Assembly: GCA_028821845.1 (NCBI GenBank)
Contig: JAPKEZ010000004.1
Location: 1 to 33,556 of the forward strand
DNA: 33,556 nt
Direction of reading: 5' to 3'
Origin: Planctomycetota bacterium
GTDB lineage: Bacteria; Planctomycetota; UBA1135
Shown in pieces: positions 1 to 9,708 of the stretch. Position numbers and translations under genes: made by a program. Each line of letters opens with the position of its first letter. The first letter of the stretch is position 1. The notes beneath the pieces were generated by a model that worked only from the letters and a program-made list of their open reading frames with translations, was not told where the DNA came from and did no database searches.

Positions 1-2
1 AG

Positions 3-1394
3 CAAGCTACTGTTGCCGACTATGAAAAGGTCTCAGCTGAAGCGCATGCCGCATTCTTGAAATGGCGCGAACTTCCTGCTCCAGCGCGTGGCGAATACGT
101 ACGTCTAATGGGCGAAGCAATGCGTAAGTACAAAGAGCCACTCGGCAAGATAGTGTCACTAGAAATGGGCAAGATCCTGCAAGAAGGACTAGGTGAAGTT
201 CAAGAAGCCATCGACATCGCCGACTTCGCAGTTGGCCAGTCACGCATGCTTTACGGTTTGTCTCTACACTCCGAGCGTCCACAACATGCGATGCGCGAGC
301 AGTGGCACCCGATTGGCACCATCGGTGTTATTTCAGCATTCAACTTTCCGTCCGCAGTTTGGGCCTGGAATTCCATGCTCGCAATGGTCTGTGGTGACTC
401 AACGCTATGGAAGCCATCATGGAAGACACCACTCACTGCTCTAGCCATGACTAAAGTTTGCGCGCCAATCCTAGAAAAGGATGGCCTCGGCGCGGTGCTA
501 TCGATGATTGTTGGTCCTGACGATACCGTTGGTGAAGCAATGACTGCTGACAAGCGTCTGCCTGTTATTTCGGCAACCGGTTCTTGTCGCATGGGCGCAC
601 ACGTTGCGGCTAAAGTCGCAGGGCGTTTTGGCTCTACTATTCTCGAGTTGGGCGGCAACAATGCCGTTATCGTACTCGAAGATGCAGATCTCGAAATGGC
701 AGCGCGTGCAATTATGTTTGGTGGGGTTGGCACTGCAGGTCAACGCTGTACTTCGACTCGCCGTGTGCTGGTACAAAAAGGTGTGCGCGAGCAACTGGTT
801 GAACGTCTTAAAACGATGTACGCCGGTGTGCGTATCGGACACCCGCTTGACGAAAACGTGTTGATGGGGCCATTGATTGACCAAGATGCTGTCGATAATG
901 TGCTTAAGTCCATCGAAACCGTTAAAGAAATGGGCGGCGAGATTCTTTGTGGTGGCGAACAGGTATATCCTGAAGGTTGTGCTAATGGTTTCTACATGAC
1001 ACCAGCGATAGCCACTGCGCAAAACGATTGGAGTGTCGTGCAAAACGAGACCTTCGGCCCTCTGATGTACATCATCGATATCGACGACCTCGATCACGCG
1101 CTTAAAATACATAACGATGTGCCACAAGGTTTGTCGTCGGCTATTTTTACGTTGAACATGCGCCATGCTGAAAAGTTCTTGTCTGTCGTAGGCAGTGACT
1201 GTGGTATATCAAATGTCAACATCGGCACTTCGGGTGCAGAAATCGGTGGAGCTTTTGGTGGCGAAAAAGAAACTGGCGGCGGACGCGAGTCGGGCTCTGA
1301 TGCCTGGAAGGCTTATATGCGCCGTCAAACGAACACAATCAATTACTCTACTGAGTTGCCTCTGGCTCAAGGTGTTTCTTTCGACGTTGATTAA
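3..1394 (+). CDS. ALDH7-type aldehyde dehydrogenase (aminoadipate-semialdehyde dehydrogenase-like), 5' partial
   Basis: The reading frame is open to the left window edge, so the true start and probably a few dozen residues lie outside; the first in-frame TTG (57) is not believable as a start because the family fold already runs upstream of it. Counting from 57, seen features are the AFNFP segment (94-98), LELGGNN with the conserved Glu (197), catalytic Cys 231 in GTAGQRCTSTRR, and the ALDH7-type C-terminus NIGTSGAEIGGAFGGEKETG followed by GRESGSDAWKAY. These are hallmarks of the ALDH7 branch, which oxidises alpha-aminoadipate semialdehyde (in equilibrium with piperideine-6-carboxylate) to aminoadipate using NAD(P), in the cytoplasm, in lysine breakdown. 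It heads a same-strand run; the next gene starts 2 bases after its stop. The family call is firm; the exact substrate is inferred. Confidence 0.9.
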   Translation, partial: QATVADYEKVSAEAHAAFLKWRELPAPARGEYVRLMGEAMRKYKEPLGKIVSLEMGKILQEGLGEVQEAIDIADFAVGQSRMLYGLSLHSERPQHAMREQWHPIGTIGVISAFNFPSAVWAWNSMLAMVCGDSTLWKPSWKTPLTALAMTKVCAPILEKDGLGAVLSMIVGPDDTVGEAMTADKRLPVISATGSCRMGAHVAAKVAGRFGSTILELGGNNAVIVLEDADLEMAARAIMFGGVGTAGQRCTSTRRVLVQKGVREQLVERLKTMYAGVRIGHPLDENVLMGPLIDQDAVDNVLKSIETVKEMGGEILCGGEQVYPEGCANGFYMTPAIATAQNDWSVVQNETFGPLMYIIDIDDLDHALKIHNDVPQGLSSAIFTLNMRHAEKFLSVVGSDCGISNVNIGTSGAEIGGAFGGEKETGGGRESGSDAWKAYMRRQTNTINYSTELPLAQGVSFDVD

Positions 1395-1396
1395 GT

Positions 1397-2248
1397 TTGC
1401 AGGTTAATACTTTAACAGTAAATAGCGGCCGTCTGCCCCTAGCTCTACACGACTACGGGGGAGACGGCCCAGCCGTTTTATTTGTACACGGTTTTTTAGA
1501 TGGCGGCAAGTCATTCGAAGATGTGGCACTTGCGGCGCGCGATTTCTGCAGACCTATGTGTTTAGATTGGCGTGGGCATGGCGATAGCGAGTGGGTGGTC
1601 GATGGCAGTTATCATCAGCTCGATCACTTCAAAGATTTACTCGCAGTGATGGACGAGAAACCTGCCGGTAAACCATTTGATTGCGTAGTCGCGCACTCGT
1701 TGGGTGGCACAGTGGCATTGATGTTGGCTGCGGCTGCCCCCGAATTGTTTAATAAGTTGATGTTGCTCGATGCTTTAGGCGGCTACGCCGCTGATGCTGA
1801 TACGCAGATGGAGCAGTTCGTGAGTGTCGTCGAACACTTACGACAACCGCAAAAAGAGTTTCGTGATTTTGAATCACGCTCCGCTGTCGAAAGTCGCGTT
1901 AAGCAAAACAACCCAGGTTTGTCAGGCGTCGGCGCCGAACGCATTGTGCGCCATTACTTAGAAGAATTAGACAACGGTATGTGGCGGGTAAAACTAGATC
2001 CACGCTTGCGCGGGCCGAATCCGATTCGTTACCCTGAACAATATTGGCAAGCAATGGCGAAAAGGGTGGCATGTAAGACCACCGTAATAGCTCCTGAGGG
2101 CGGTTATATGCATCGCCATCCACAGGGTCGCGAACGCTTCGAGTGTTTGGCGGATGGGAAATGGGTGGACGTGCCGGGCATAGGGCATCATGTGCATTCT
2201 GAGGTGCCGGAGTTGGTGGTGAGTGAGTTGCGCGAGTTGTTAGAATAG
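1397..2248 (+). CDS. alpha/beta-hydrolase fold protein
   Basis: A 283-residue single-domain alpha/beta hydrolase. Visible are the oxyanion-side HG at 31-32 (LFVHGFLDGG), the DWRGHGDS turn (57-64), the nucleophile elbow AHSLGG with Ser 101, and a late His at 264 in GIGHHVH that would complete the triad. No signal peptide is seen, so it should be cytoplasmic. The start must be TTG 1397: an in-frame stop lies at 1388-1390 and no ATG or GTG exists near the N-terminus. There is no Shine-Dalgarno sequence, and the gene begins 2 bases after the aldehyde dehydrogenase stop, so it is probably co-transcribed or translationally coupled. It could be an esterase, thioesterase or C-C hydrolase; the sequence does not tell which. 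Its position before mutAB suggests work on an acyl or CoA-linked metabolite, which is inference only. Confidence 0.85.
   Translation: MQVNTLTVNSGRLPLALHDYGGDGPAVLFVHGFLDGGKSFEDVALAARDFCRPMCLDWRGHGDSEWVVDGSYHQLDHFKDLLAVMDEKPAGKPFDCVVAHSLGGTVALMLAAAAPELFNKLMLLDALGGYAADADTQMEQFVSVVEHLRQPQKEFRDFESRSAVESRVKQNNPGLSGVGAERIVRHYLEELDNGMWRVKLDPRLRGPNPIRYPEQYWQAMAKRVACKTTVIAPEGGYMHRHPQGRERFECLADGKWVDVPGIGHHVHSEVPELVVSELRELLE
2241..2246 (+). promoter_or_regulatory. candidate -10 hexamer TAGAAT before mutA
   Basis: TAGAAT ends 11 bases before the mutA ATG, and its last T is the first base of the upstream TAG stop (2246-2248). No Shine-Dalgarno sequence lies between. It fits a short-leader or leaderless internal promoter. 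No convincing -35 is seen. Confidence 0.4.
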
Positions 2249-2257
2249 TCATCAGCC

Positions 2258-3976
2258 ATGACTAACACCACTGCTAATGTAATGCGCTACGACATGGCGT
2301 TGCCGGCGAATTGCGCACACCATGCGCAGCTAGATTTGACTGGCGGCACTAATGGTTTATGGCTGTGCGTTGACGCGGCGGCGCGATTGGCGCTGCACCC
2401 GCATTCTGAAGATGGCAGTGAGGCCGCGGGCGACCAAGGATTGATGACTTGGGATTTACCATCTTGGCAAGAGGCACTAGATGGTGTGAATTTGAATATG
2501 ATTGAGTGCATTCTTGATGCGGGCGCTAACGCGATGCCGAATGCGGCGCCGTTGATTGCTCTGGCCCGTCAGCAAGGCTGTGACTTAAATGAGTTGCGCT
2601 TCGATTTCGGATTCGATCCGCTGTCATGTCTAGCCAAAGACGGAGTGCTGATTGGTGGCCCTGATTACGTAAAGCACCAGGCACGGTCGTTGTTTGAGTT
2701 TGCACAGGAGAACATGGCTAAGGCAAATGTGTTTTGCGTTAGTACTGAGGTGCACGAAATGGCCGGCGCTAGTCATGCGCAACAACTGGGGGTGATGGCC
2801 GCGACCTTAAGTCATTACTTCACGTTTGCCGATACGCTTGAAATTAGTGTCGCTGATATCGCGCGCCGGACAACTTTGCGTATTGCAGTGGGCCGTGACA
2901 TTTTCGTTGAAGTGGCTAAATTGCGGGCGGCTAAATTGTTGTTTGCTAAAGTTTTGGCTGCGCATGGTGTTGGCGAAGAGATTGCTCCGCGTATTCATGC
3001 GATATCATCGCGACAAACGATTAGTCAGTGCGCTCCGCACACTAATATGTTGCGCGGCACCGAGCAAACTTTCGCGGCGTTGTTAGCGAATGTCGATGTA
3101 GTAACTACGTCTTGTTTTGACGAAGCACTTGGCCAGTCGTCGGAGATGGCGCGACGTGCGGCGCGCAATGTGGCGATTATCTTGCAAGAAGAATCTAACC
3201 TCATGCAGCAATCTGATGCGACCGCCGGTAGCTACTGGGTTGAAGAAAATACTTCGCGTTTAGTTGACGAAGGCTTTGACTTCATGCAACAAATAGAATC
3301 ACGCGGATCAATGCCTGGCGTCTTGCTAGAAGGTTGGTTGCGCGACCAACTCAGTGAAACATATACTGGGCAAAGCCAACGGTTTGCTACTCGCGCTGAC
3401 GCCATAACGGGGGTCAGTGAATATCCGCAACTTGATGAGAATATGCCAGAATCTTTGCCGGTATTCGGTGAAGACGAACAAGATTTTATACTTAGTTATG
3501 AAGACTTAATTGAAAGTTGTGAATTAAATAGCCAGTCAAACTTTGAAGATTGCATAGCGGCTAGTGCTGCCGGTGCTAATGTTTTTCAAATAAGCGACGC
3601 ACTGCATCTTGGCAAAGCGACGCAGTCTCCGCAAATGGTGCCGCTCGATGCCCATCGCCATGCTGAAGATTTTGAACAATTACGTTATCAGGCAGCGTAC
3701 TTAGAGAATGCTACTGTGCGTTTGCATTGTTTGGGTGATTTGGCGCGACATAATACTCGTAAAGTTTTTGCCGCTAACTTTTTAGCGGCAGGCGGGCTTA
3801 ACGTAAGCGACAATTCTGATTCAAAAGTAGTCTGTATCTGCGGCGACGACAAACAATACGCTGCTGAGTTAGAGGAAGTGATTAGCAGCTATGCTGATGA
3901 CATCCATGTTGTTGTAGCAGGGCAGTTTGAAGATTCTGTTGCTACGCTACAGCAAATGCACGAGGTCTTAGCATGA
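2258..3976 (+). CDS. mutA: methylmalonyl-CoA mutase small (non-catalytic) subunit
   Basis: This 572-residue protein is the MutA-type partner of a heterodimeric B12-dependent methylmalonyl-CoA mutase. It aligns by eye with the TIM-barrel half of MutB (compare [13 protein letters not shown] with [13 protein letters not shown]). The C-terminal lobe is a decayed cobalamin domain: where MutB has [12 protein letters not shown], this protein has [12 protein letters not shown], so the Asp and the axial His of DxHxxG are lost. That is normal for MutA, which holds the complex together without binding B12. The N-terminus is short compared with the Propionibacterium subunit (638 residues, from memory). 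The start ATG 2258 has no Shine-Dalgarno sequence. The gene overlaps mutB by ATGA at 3973-3976, so the two are translationally coupled and likely made in equal amounts. Confidence 0.9.
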   Translation: MTNTTANVMRYDMALPANCAHHAQLDLTGGTNGLWLCVDAAARLALHPHSEDGSEAAGDQGLMTWDLPSWQEALDGVNLNMIECILDAGANAMPNAAPLIALARQQGCDLNELRFDFGFDPLSCLAKDGVLIGGPDYVKHQARSLFEFAQENMAKANVFCVSTEVHEMAGASHAQQLGVMAATLSHYFTFADTLEISVADIARRTTLRIAVGRDIFVEVAKLRAAKLLFAKVLAAHGVGEEIAPRIHAISSRQTISQCAPHTNMLRGTEQTFAALLANVDVVTTSCFDEALGQSSEMARRAARNVAIILQEESNLMQQSDATAGSYWVEENTSRLVDEGFDFMQQIESRGSMPGVLLEGWLRDQLSETYTGQSQRFATRADAITGVSEYPQLDENMPESLPVFGEDEQDFILSYEDLIESCELNSQSNFEDCIAASAAGANVFQISDALHLGKATQSPQMVPLDAHRHAEDFEQLRYQAAYLENATVRLHCLGDLARHNTRKVFAANFLAAGGLNVSDNSDSKVVCICGDDKQYAAELEEVISSYADDIHVVVAGQFEDSVATLQQMHEVLA

Positions 3977-5985
3977 GTGAAGTTAATCATCCTTACCCGC
4001 ATATGGGTAGTGAGCCAGGAGAGCCGCCGTTTGTGCGCGGCCCTTACGCTTCAATGTATGTTAATCGCCCATGGACTATTAGGCAGTACGCTGGTTTTTC
4101 TACGGCGACCGAATCAAATGCTTTTTACCGACGCAATTTAGCTGCGGGTCAAAGAGGTTTGTCGATTGCTTTTGATTTGGCAACACATCGTGGCTATGAC
4201 TCTGACAACCCGCGCGTTACCGGAGACGTGGGCATGGCGGGGGTGGCAATTGATTCTATTCTTGACATGCGTATTTTGTTTGACAAGATACCGCTTGATC
4301 AGATGTCGGTGTCGATGACCATGAACGGTGCGGTGCTGCCAATTTTGGCGTTGTACATCGTGGCTGCCGAAGAACAGGGCGTTAAGCCTGAGCAGTTAAC
4401 CGGCACCATTCAAAACGATATTTTGAAAGAGTTTATGGTGCGCAATACTTATATTTATCCGCCGGCACCGTCGATGCGCATTATCGCCGATATTTTTAAG
4501 TACACCACTGAGTATATGCCGAAGTTTAATTGCATTTCTATTTCGGGTTACCACATGCAAGAGGCGGGGGCGACTCCTGAATTAGAGTTGGCCTTCACTT
4601 TGGCTGATGGTCTCGAGTACGTGCGCACTGGCATTGCAGCTGGTTTAGACATAGACAAATTCGCACCACGCTTAAGTTTCTTTTGGGCAATCGGCATGGA
4701 TTTCTTCAGTGAAGTTGCTAAGCTTCGCGCCGCACGTCTGCTGTGGTCAGAGATGATTGCTGAATTTACTCCGCAGAATGTAAAGTCGCAGATGTTGCGC
4801 ACTCACTCGCAAACTTCTGGCTGGTCGTTGACGGCGCAAGATGTTTACAACAATGTTACGCGTACTTGCATCGAGGCGATGGCTGCTACTCAGGGTCACA
4901 CCCAATCGTTGCATACGAACTCACTCGACGAAGCATTGGCTTTGCCGACGGACTTCTCGGCGCGCATCGCCCGCAACACGCAAATTCAATTGCAACAAGA
5001 GTCGGGCACTTGTCGTCCTCCTGACCCATGGGGAGGCTCGCATTTGGTGGAACGCTTAACTCACGAGATGGCGGAAAAAGTTCGCGTGCACTTGCAAGAG
5101 ATCGAAGATATTGGCGGTATGACCAAAGCTATTGAAAGTGGCGTGCCGAAGTTGCGGATAGAAGAAGCAGCGGCACAGGCGCAGGCGCGCATCGATTCTG
5201 GCGAGCAGACAATAGTTGGCGTGAATAAATATGTGGTTGATGTAGAAGCAGACATCCCGATGTTGGCGGTTGACAATGCCAGCGTTTATGCTGAACAAAT
5301 CGCCCGTTTAAAGAAATTACGTAACGAGCGTGATCAGGCCGCCGCCGACGCTACGCTCGAGGCGTTGACCTCGGCCGCAGCTAATGAAAGCGGTAACTTG
5401 CTTGACTTATGTATGAAAGCAGCACGCGCTAAAGCCACTGTTGGAGAAATGTCCGACGCTCTGGAAAAAGTATTTGGGCGCCATCAAGCCAAGGTGCAGG
5501 CTGTGTCGGGAGTTTATAGTAGTGCTGTGAAGCACCAACGCTCCGACCTCGACAAAGTGCGCGCCCGCGCTGCTGAATTCGCCGACCGTAACGGACGGCG
5601 CCCGCGCATATTGGTGGCGAAAATGGGGCAAGATGGTCACGACCGTGGGCAAAAAGTAATTTCGACGGCCTTTGCCGACTTAGGTTTCGATGTCGACATA
5701 GGCACTTTGTTCCAGACTCCAGAAGAGACTGCGCGTCAAGCTGTCGAAAATGATGTGCATATCATCGGTGTTTCGTCGTTGGCGGCAGGTCACTTAATCT
5801 TGGTCCCTGCATTACGCAAAGAATTAGATTCGCAAGGACGCAGCGATGTGTTGGTAGTTGTTGGTGGTGTTATCCCTCCGCAAGACCATGATGCTTTGTT
5901 CGCGGCTGGCGCGTCAGCTGTGTTTGGCCCTGGCACGGTGATACCTGAAGCTGCTAATAAATTACTCGATAAACTAAATGGCTGA
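3973..5985 (+). CDS. mutB: methylmalonyl-CoA mutase large (catalytic) subunit
   Basis: It catalyses the adenosylcobalamin-dependent rearrangement of (R)-methylmalonyl-CoA to succinyl-CoA. In the 670 residues, the barrel carries WTIRQYAGF (Tyr 39, equivalent to the Propionibacterium active-site Tyr), PSMRI with Arg 169 (the CoA-acid-binding Arg that is replaced in isobutyryl-CoA mutases) and SGYHMQ with Tyr 193 and His 194. The C-terminal B12 domain has MGQDGHDRG, with Asp 554, His 556 and Gly 559 forming DxHxxG. Retention of Arg 169 argues for methylmalonyl-CoA rather than isobutyryl-CoA. About 55-60 N-terminal residues of the Propionibacterium large subunit are absent, and an in-frame stop at 3928-3930 rules out a hidden extension. 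GAGG lies about 7 bases before the ATG, one of the few Shine-Dalgarno-like sequences here. The gene overlaps meaB by 8 bases. Confidence 0.96.
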   Translation: MSEVNHPYPHMGSEPGEPPFVRGPYASMYVNRPWTIRQYAGFSTATESNAFYRRNLAAGQRGLSIAFDLATHRGYDSDNPRVTGDVGMAGVAIDSILDMRILFDKIPLDQMSVSMTMNGAVLPILALYIVAAEEQGVKPEQLTGTIQNDILKEFMVRNTYIYPPAPSMRIIADIFKYTTEYMPKFNCISISGYHMQEAGATPELELAFTLADGLEYVRTGIAAGLDIDKFAPRLSFFWAIGMDFFSEVAKLRAARLLWSEMIAEFTPQNVKSQMLRTHSQTSGWSLTAQDVYNNVTRTCIEAMAATQGHTQSLHTNSLDEALALPTDFSARIARNTQIQLQQESGTCRPPDPWGGSHLVERLTHEMAEKVRVHLQEIEDIGGMTKAIESGVPKLRIEEAAAQAQARIDSGEQTIVGVNKYVVDVEADIPMLAVDNASVYAEQIARLKKLRNERDQAAADATLEALTSAAANESGNLLDLCMKAARAKATVGEMSDALEKVFGRHQAKVQAVSGVYSSAVKHQRSDLDKVRARAAEFADRNGRRPRILVAKMGQDGHDRGQKVISTAFADLGFDVDIGTLFQTPEETARQAVENDVHIIGVSSLAAGHLILVPALRKELDSQGRSDVLVVVGGVIPPQDHDALFAAGASAVFGPGTVIPEAANKLLDKLNG

Positions 5986-6955
5986 TTTCCCACCGCCTTC
6001 TGAACTTGCCCAAGCTGTTGTAGCGGGCGAACGTTCGGCGCTGGCGCGGGCTATGACCTTAGTCGAATCGACATTGCCTGAACATCAACTCTTGGCACAA
6101 GAGTTATTGAATTTATTGATGACTCATACCGGTAAGTCGCAGCGCATTGGAGTTACCGGTGTGCCAGGTGTCGGTAAATCTACTTTCTTAGATAGCTACG
6201 GTATGTATTTGATTGAGCGTGGTCATCGCGTGGCAGTGCTGGCGATTGATCCGTCAAGCTCTATTACGGGTGGTAGTATTCTTGGCGATAAAGCGCGGAT
6301 GAACGATTTGGCTTTATCTGACAAAGCATTTGTTCGTCCGTCGCCAAGCTCAACTAATTTGGGCGGAGTGGCACGCCGCACTCGCGAAAATATTTTGCTG
6401 TGCGAAGCAGCTGGATATGACACTGTACTTGTTGAAACGGTTGGCGTTGGCCAATCCGAAACGGTGGTTGCTGATATGGTCGATTTCTTTCTAGTGTTAA
6501 TGCTTGCCGGAGCAGGTGATGAATTGCAGGGTATCAAGAAAGGAATTATCGAACTCGCTGACCTTATTGCGATCAACAAAACTGATGGCGATAATCTTAA
6601 TCGCGCGAAGGCGGCTGCAAATGACTACACATCCGCATTGCATTACTTGACTCCAACTAGCGAAAAGTGGCAGCCGTCCACCATTTGCATTTCTGCATTA
6701 GAGTCTGCTGGTTACGACGACTTGTACGGCAAAGTAGCCGAGCACGCATCAGTGATGCACGAATGCGGCGAGTGGTCTAGTAAGCGTCAGCAGCAAAACA
6801 CTAAATGGATGTGGTCGTTAATCAAGAACCGTTTGCTTGACGATTTCAATTCTTCTTTAGATGCAGCGCTCTTAGAAGAAATGGAACGGCAAGTACAAGC
6901 CGGAGAATTAAGCCCAACAGCTGCCGCCGATAAATTGATTGATGGAAATTCCTGA
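5978..6955 (+). CDS. meaB: MeaB/ArgK-type G3E GTPase, chaperone of methylmalonyl-CoA mutase
   Basis: A 325-residue G3E-family GTPase of the usual MeaB length. The P-loop GVPGVGKST is at residues 61-69, followed by the family-typical [18 protein letters not shown] and RMNDLA, then ETVGVGQSE (switch region) and NKTDGD (base recognition). MeaB proteins gate adenosylcobalamin loading into MutB and protect or help to replace damaged cofactor in the cytoplasm. The start codon overlaps the end of mutB by 8 bases, and the stop overlaps the amidohydrolase start, so the gene sits tightly inside the mut operon. The old ArgK annotation (arginine transport kinase) should not be used. Identification is secure from motifs plus neighbours. 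Confidence 0.95.
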   Translation: MADFPPPSELAQAVVAGERSALARAMTLVESTLPEHQLLAQELLNLLMTHTGKSQRIGVTGVPGVGKSTFLDSYGMYLIERGHRVAVLAIDPSSSITGGSILGDKARMNDLALSDKAFVRPSPSSTNLGGVARRTRENILLCEAAGYDTVLVETVGVGQSETVVADMVDFFLVLMLAGAGDELQGIKKGIIELADLIAINKTDGDNLNRAKAAANDYTSALHYLTPTSEKWQPSTICISALESAGYDDLYGKVAEHASVMHECGEWSSKRQQQNTKWMWSLIKNRLLDDFNSSLDAALLEEMERQVQAGELSPTAAADKLIDGNS

Positions 6956-7799
6956 AAACATAATAGACTTTCATGTGCATATTCAACCGTGGGAGCAAAT
7001 TAAAGATGCTCCACGCAAGACTATCGAAGCGGGGCGTAGCGACGTCGAAGCAATATTACATTATCAACGCAACCCTGAAGCGTTTAGTAAACATTTAGCC
7101 AGCCAAGGAATTGCGCGCGCCGGATTAATAAATTATGTTTCGCCAAAGCTGATGGGCTTCGACGCTTCGTGTAATGACTGGATTGCTGAATACCGCAATG
7201 TCGATCCGCAACGCTTCTTCGCATGGGGAGGCATCCACCCCAACTTTTGCGATGATGTGCCGGCCGAGATGGTGCGCTTATTAGACGTCTTGAAAATTGA
7301 CGGCATTAAAATACATCCACCGCATCAAGAGATGACCGCGCGTGACAAAGCGTTTTATCCAGTTTATGCTGCTTGCGAAGAGCGTGGAGTTCCGGTGATG
7401 ATCCATACGGGCACTTCGGTTTTTCCCGGAGCGCGTTCGCGACTGGGTGATCCTTTAGACATCGACGATATTGCAATTGATTTCCCCAAGCTGAAAATCG
7501 TTATGGCACATGCCGGTCGTCCTTTTTGGTATGAGCAGGCGTTTTTTGTCGCCCGTCGTCATCGTAATGTTTACGTTGATTTGTCGGGTATTCCGCCGCA
7601 GTATTTGCCCAAGTATTTGCCTCGTTTAGAGTTTCTCGACGAGAGTGTGCTGTGGGGTACGGACTGGCCAAGCCCAGGGGTGAAAGATTTGCGCTCCAAT
7701 GTGCAAGTGTTCTGCGATTTAAGTGAGTACTCGGATGAGTTTAAGCGTATGGTGTTGGTTGATAATGCCCATAAGTTTTTAGAGGGTGGTAGTGTATAA
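6942..7799 (+). CDS. amidohydrolase-2 (ACMSD-like TIM-barrel) family protein
   Basis: Metal-dependent TIM-barrel protein of about 285 residues. Seen metal-site motifs are the early HxH (IIDFHVHIQPW), GIKIHPPHQ, MIHTGTS, VMAHAG and the late WGTDWPSP carrying the conserved Asp. This set fits the amidohydrolase-2 family, which includes ACMSD, gamma-resorcylate decarboxylase and related decarboxylases or hydrolases. The substrate cannot be read. I chose ATG 6942 over the adjacent in-frame TTG 6939; both overlap the 3' end of meaB, so translation is probably coupled. As last gene of the mut cluster it may handle a metabolite feeding methylmalonyl-CoA (inference). Its stop TAA (7797-7799) lies inside a TATAAT hexamer that seems to serve the next gene. 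Confidence 0.85.
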   Translation: MEIPENIIDFHVHIQPWEQIKDAPRKTIEAGRSDVEAILHYQRNPEAFSKHLASQGIARAGLINYVSPKLMGFDASCNDWIAEYRNVDPQRFFAWGGIHPNFCDDVPAEMVRLLDVLKIDGIKIHPPHQEMTARDKAFYPVYAACEERGVPVMIHTGTSVFPGARSRLGDPLDIDDIAIDFPKLKIVMAHAGRPFWYEQAFFVARRHRNVYVDLSGIPPQYLPKYLPRLEFLDESVLWGTDWPSPGVKDLRSNVQVFCDLSEYSDEFKRMVLVDNAHKFLEGGSV

Positions 7800-7800
7800 T
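7795..7800 (+). promoter_or_regulatory. candidate -10 hexamer TATAAT, leaderless start
   Basis: A perfect TATAAT ends 8 bases (CACCACCA) before ATG 7809, placing the expected transcription start at or within a base or two of the start codon. The stop codon of the upstream amidohydrolase is embedded in the hexamer. There is no Shine-Dalgarno sequence. Confidence 0.55.
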
Positions 7801-7808
7801 CACCACCA

Positions 7809-9704
7809 ATGATTCACTTAGTTTTTGCGATACTCTTTGCCCAGCAGCCCATAAACGATATGTCCGACTGGGTGCATGTCGGCGGCCAAGCGACTTACAC
7901 TTTCACCGACGGCGAATTAAATGGCGTCGGCGCAACCGGCGGTAACGCTTTTCTACATTCACCGCGCGAATACAGTGACTTCGTTTTAGAGTGCGATGTG
8001 AAGATTGCTCCCGGAGGCAACTCGGGTATTCAATTCCGTTCGCACGTCCGCGACAACGGTCGCCTATTCGGCTATCAATGCGAAATAGATTCAAGCGAAA
8101 CTTGGATTTGCGGCGCGATTTATGATGAAGCACGCCGCGGCTGGCTCGAGGACCTGCGCGATGAGAATGAAAATTTAGCTCGCGAGGCATTCGTCCAAGG
8201 CGAATGGAATCACTACAGAATTAAAGCACAAGGCAACCACCTTCAAACTTGGATAAATGGTGTCGTCTGCAGTGACATCCGCGATGATGTCGATGCGTCT
8301 GGGTTGATAGCTTTTCAGGTGCATGGTGGTGATGCCACAGATGTACGCTGGAAGAACATCGTGATAACTGAGCTTCCGCCAGCACCGTTCATTCATAGTG
8401 TCTCCGACATTTCACAGCAGTTCAGTTTCTACATGGACGGCCGCTTCTTCACTCAGTACATTAAGGGCGACGGTGCTGACGTGCGTAACTGGGGCACATT
8501 ATCTAAACTCGATTTGTCTAACACTAATTTGTTATTGCTCGACGGTGGCGAGCGGCGTATTCCATACTCGCAAGACTCTATTGATCACATTGCAGAATAC
8601 GTGACTAAGGGTGGCACCGTTTTAATCATGGCGGATCATTCAAACGATGGCCCAGCGGTGCTGCCGCTCATCGAACATTTTGGCGGCGCGCTCTCCGACC
8701 AAAAAGCACAAAAGCCATTCACTGCCGCACCATCACTTGCCGCGGGCGAGATCGAATATTACGGCGGCAACACCTTGGCCTTTAGCAGTGATTACACTTA
8801 CCTCATCAAAGACAAAAAAGGCCGTCCACTGTTGGCACGCCGTCAATTCGGTAAAGGCATGGTGTTGCTAGGTTCACGCGGCTTGTTCGGACATAAGCCT
8901 GACCACTCTGACCCAATTAACGCGCACTGGATTCGTCCATTACTGCTAAATTCAGTGAAAGCAAAAGTCGTAGATAAAACTAAAGGGCAGCATGGGCAGT
9001 GGGCAGAATTAAGTAAGCAGCTCGGGCCACTGAAGTTAGAGTTCAATGAGGGCACTATGCCTTTCGCCGAGGCCATCGCAGATGAATATATTTTAGTGCG
9101 CCCACATTTGGTTGAAATAACCGGAGTCGAACCTGCGCCAGGAATGATTAAAAACTTATTAATATTACCAACCGGAGGGGGTGGATTTTCTAGTGGTCAA
9201 CGCATTGCTATTGGTGCATTCTGGGGGAACTATCCAGAAAAACGTTATCCGATGGTAGAATTAATTTCTCATGAAGCGGGTCACTCGTGGGTGCTGCCAT
9301 ATGCCGAGCCACTCTGGAATGAGCCCATCGCCACTTACCTCGGCATTAAAGTTGGCCAGCGCCTAGGAATGACAGAAGCTGACTCTACTTTAGCTCGTGC
9401 AATTGCCAACGCCCGTAAGTTAGACCCTGATTTAAACAAAATAGACCCACTAGCAGAAGGTACGCCACGCGATTTGATTTGGGGAAAGTCTTACTACGTT
9501 TTCGAACAACTCGAAGAAAAATATGGACCAGGCGCGATGGCCAAATATTTCAAAGCTAAACGTAAGCTGCTTAAAGAAGGTGGCGCGCGTAATAGTTACA
9601 CCATGGATGATTGTGTCGCCGTATGGAGCGCAGCTGTCGGCGAAGATTTAGTGCCGTGGTTCCAGTCTTTGGGTTTTTCAGTGACTAAGGTGTCGTTAGA
9701 CTAA
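7809..9704 (+). CDS. exported three-part protein: DUF1080, GATase-like middle domain, HEAGH zinc-peptidase domain
   Basis: The N-terminus (MIHLVFAILFAQQ) looks like a short signal peptide. Residues about 20-188 form a DUF1080 (3-keto-disaccharide hydrolase/LamG-like jelly-roll) domain with KIAPGGNSGIQFRS, a Trp-rich core and the closing DVRWKNIVI. Residues about 200-385 resemble a ThuA/class-I-amidotransferase-like Rossmann domain (NLLLLDGGERR, GGTVLIMADH, GKGMVLLGSRG) without an evident Cys nucleophile. Residues about 410-631 contain HEAGH (His 488, Glu 489, His 492) with WNEPIATY following; Glu 505 is the likely third zinc ligand, a gluzincin arrangement. I do not recognise the peptidase family. 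The combination suggests a periplasmic or outer-surface enzyme acting on glycans or glycopeptides, which is inference. Four bases separate it from gpmI. Confidence 0.75.
   Translation: MIHLVFAILFAQQPINDMSDWVHVGGQATYTFTDGELNGVGATGGNAFLHSPREYSDFVLECDVKIAPGGNSGIQFRSHVRDNGRLFGYQCEIDSSETWICGAIYDEARRGWLEDLRDENENLAREAFVQGEWNHYRIKAQGNHLQTWINGVVCSDIRDDVDASGLIAFQVHGGDATDVRWKNIVITELPPAPFIHSVSDISQQFSFYMDGRFFTQYIKGDGADVRNWGTLSKLDLSNTNLLLLDGGERRIPYSQDSIDHIAEYVTKGGTVLIMADHSNDGPAVLPLIEHFGGALSDQKAQKPFTAAPSLAAGEIEYYGGNTLAFSSDYTYLIKDKKGRPLLARRQFGKGMVLLGSRGLFGHKPDHSDPINAHWIRPLLLNSVKAKVVDKTKGQHGQWAELSKQLGPLKLEFNEGTMPFAEAIADEYILVRPHLVEITGVEPAPGMIKNLLILPTGGGGFSSGQRIAIGAFWGNYPEKRYPMVELISHEAGHSWVLPYAEPLWNEPIATYLGIKVGQRLGMTEADSTLARAIANARKLDPDLNKIDPLAEGTPRDLIWGKSYYVFEQLEEKYGPGAMAKYFKAKRKLLKEGGARNSYTMDDCVAVWSAAVGEDLVPWFQSLGFSVTKVSLD
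9697..9702 (+). promoter_or_regulatory. candidate -10 hexamer TAGACT before gpmI
   Basis: TAGACT ends 6 bases before the GTG start at 9709, and its final T begins the upstream TAA stop (9702-9704). It fits the TANNNT-plus-short-gap pattern of leaderless starts in this window. No Shine-Dalgarno sequence is present. Confidence 0.4.
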
Positions 9705-9708
9705 GCGG

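Noticed and set aside
251-733. 160-codon open frame on the minus strand inside the aldehyde dehydrogenase gene
   Set aside because: Shadow of the sense gene, Ser/Pro/Thr-rich, no recognisable motif.
498-1166. 222-codon open frame on the minus strand inside the aldehyde dehydrogenase gene
   Set aside because: It is fully antisense to a gene with all ALDH7 motifs, its translation shows no domain, and it has no promoter or ribosome site of its own.
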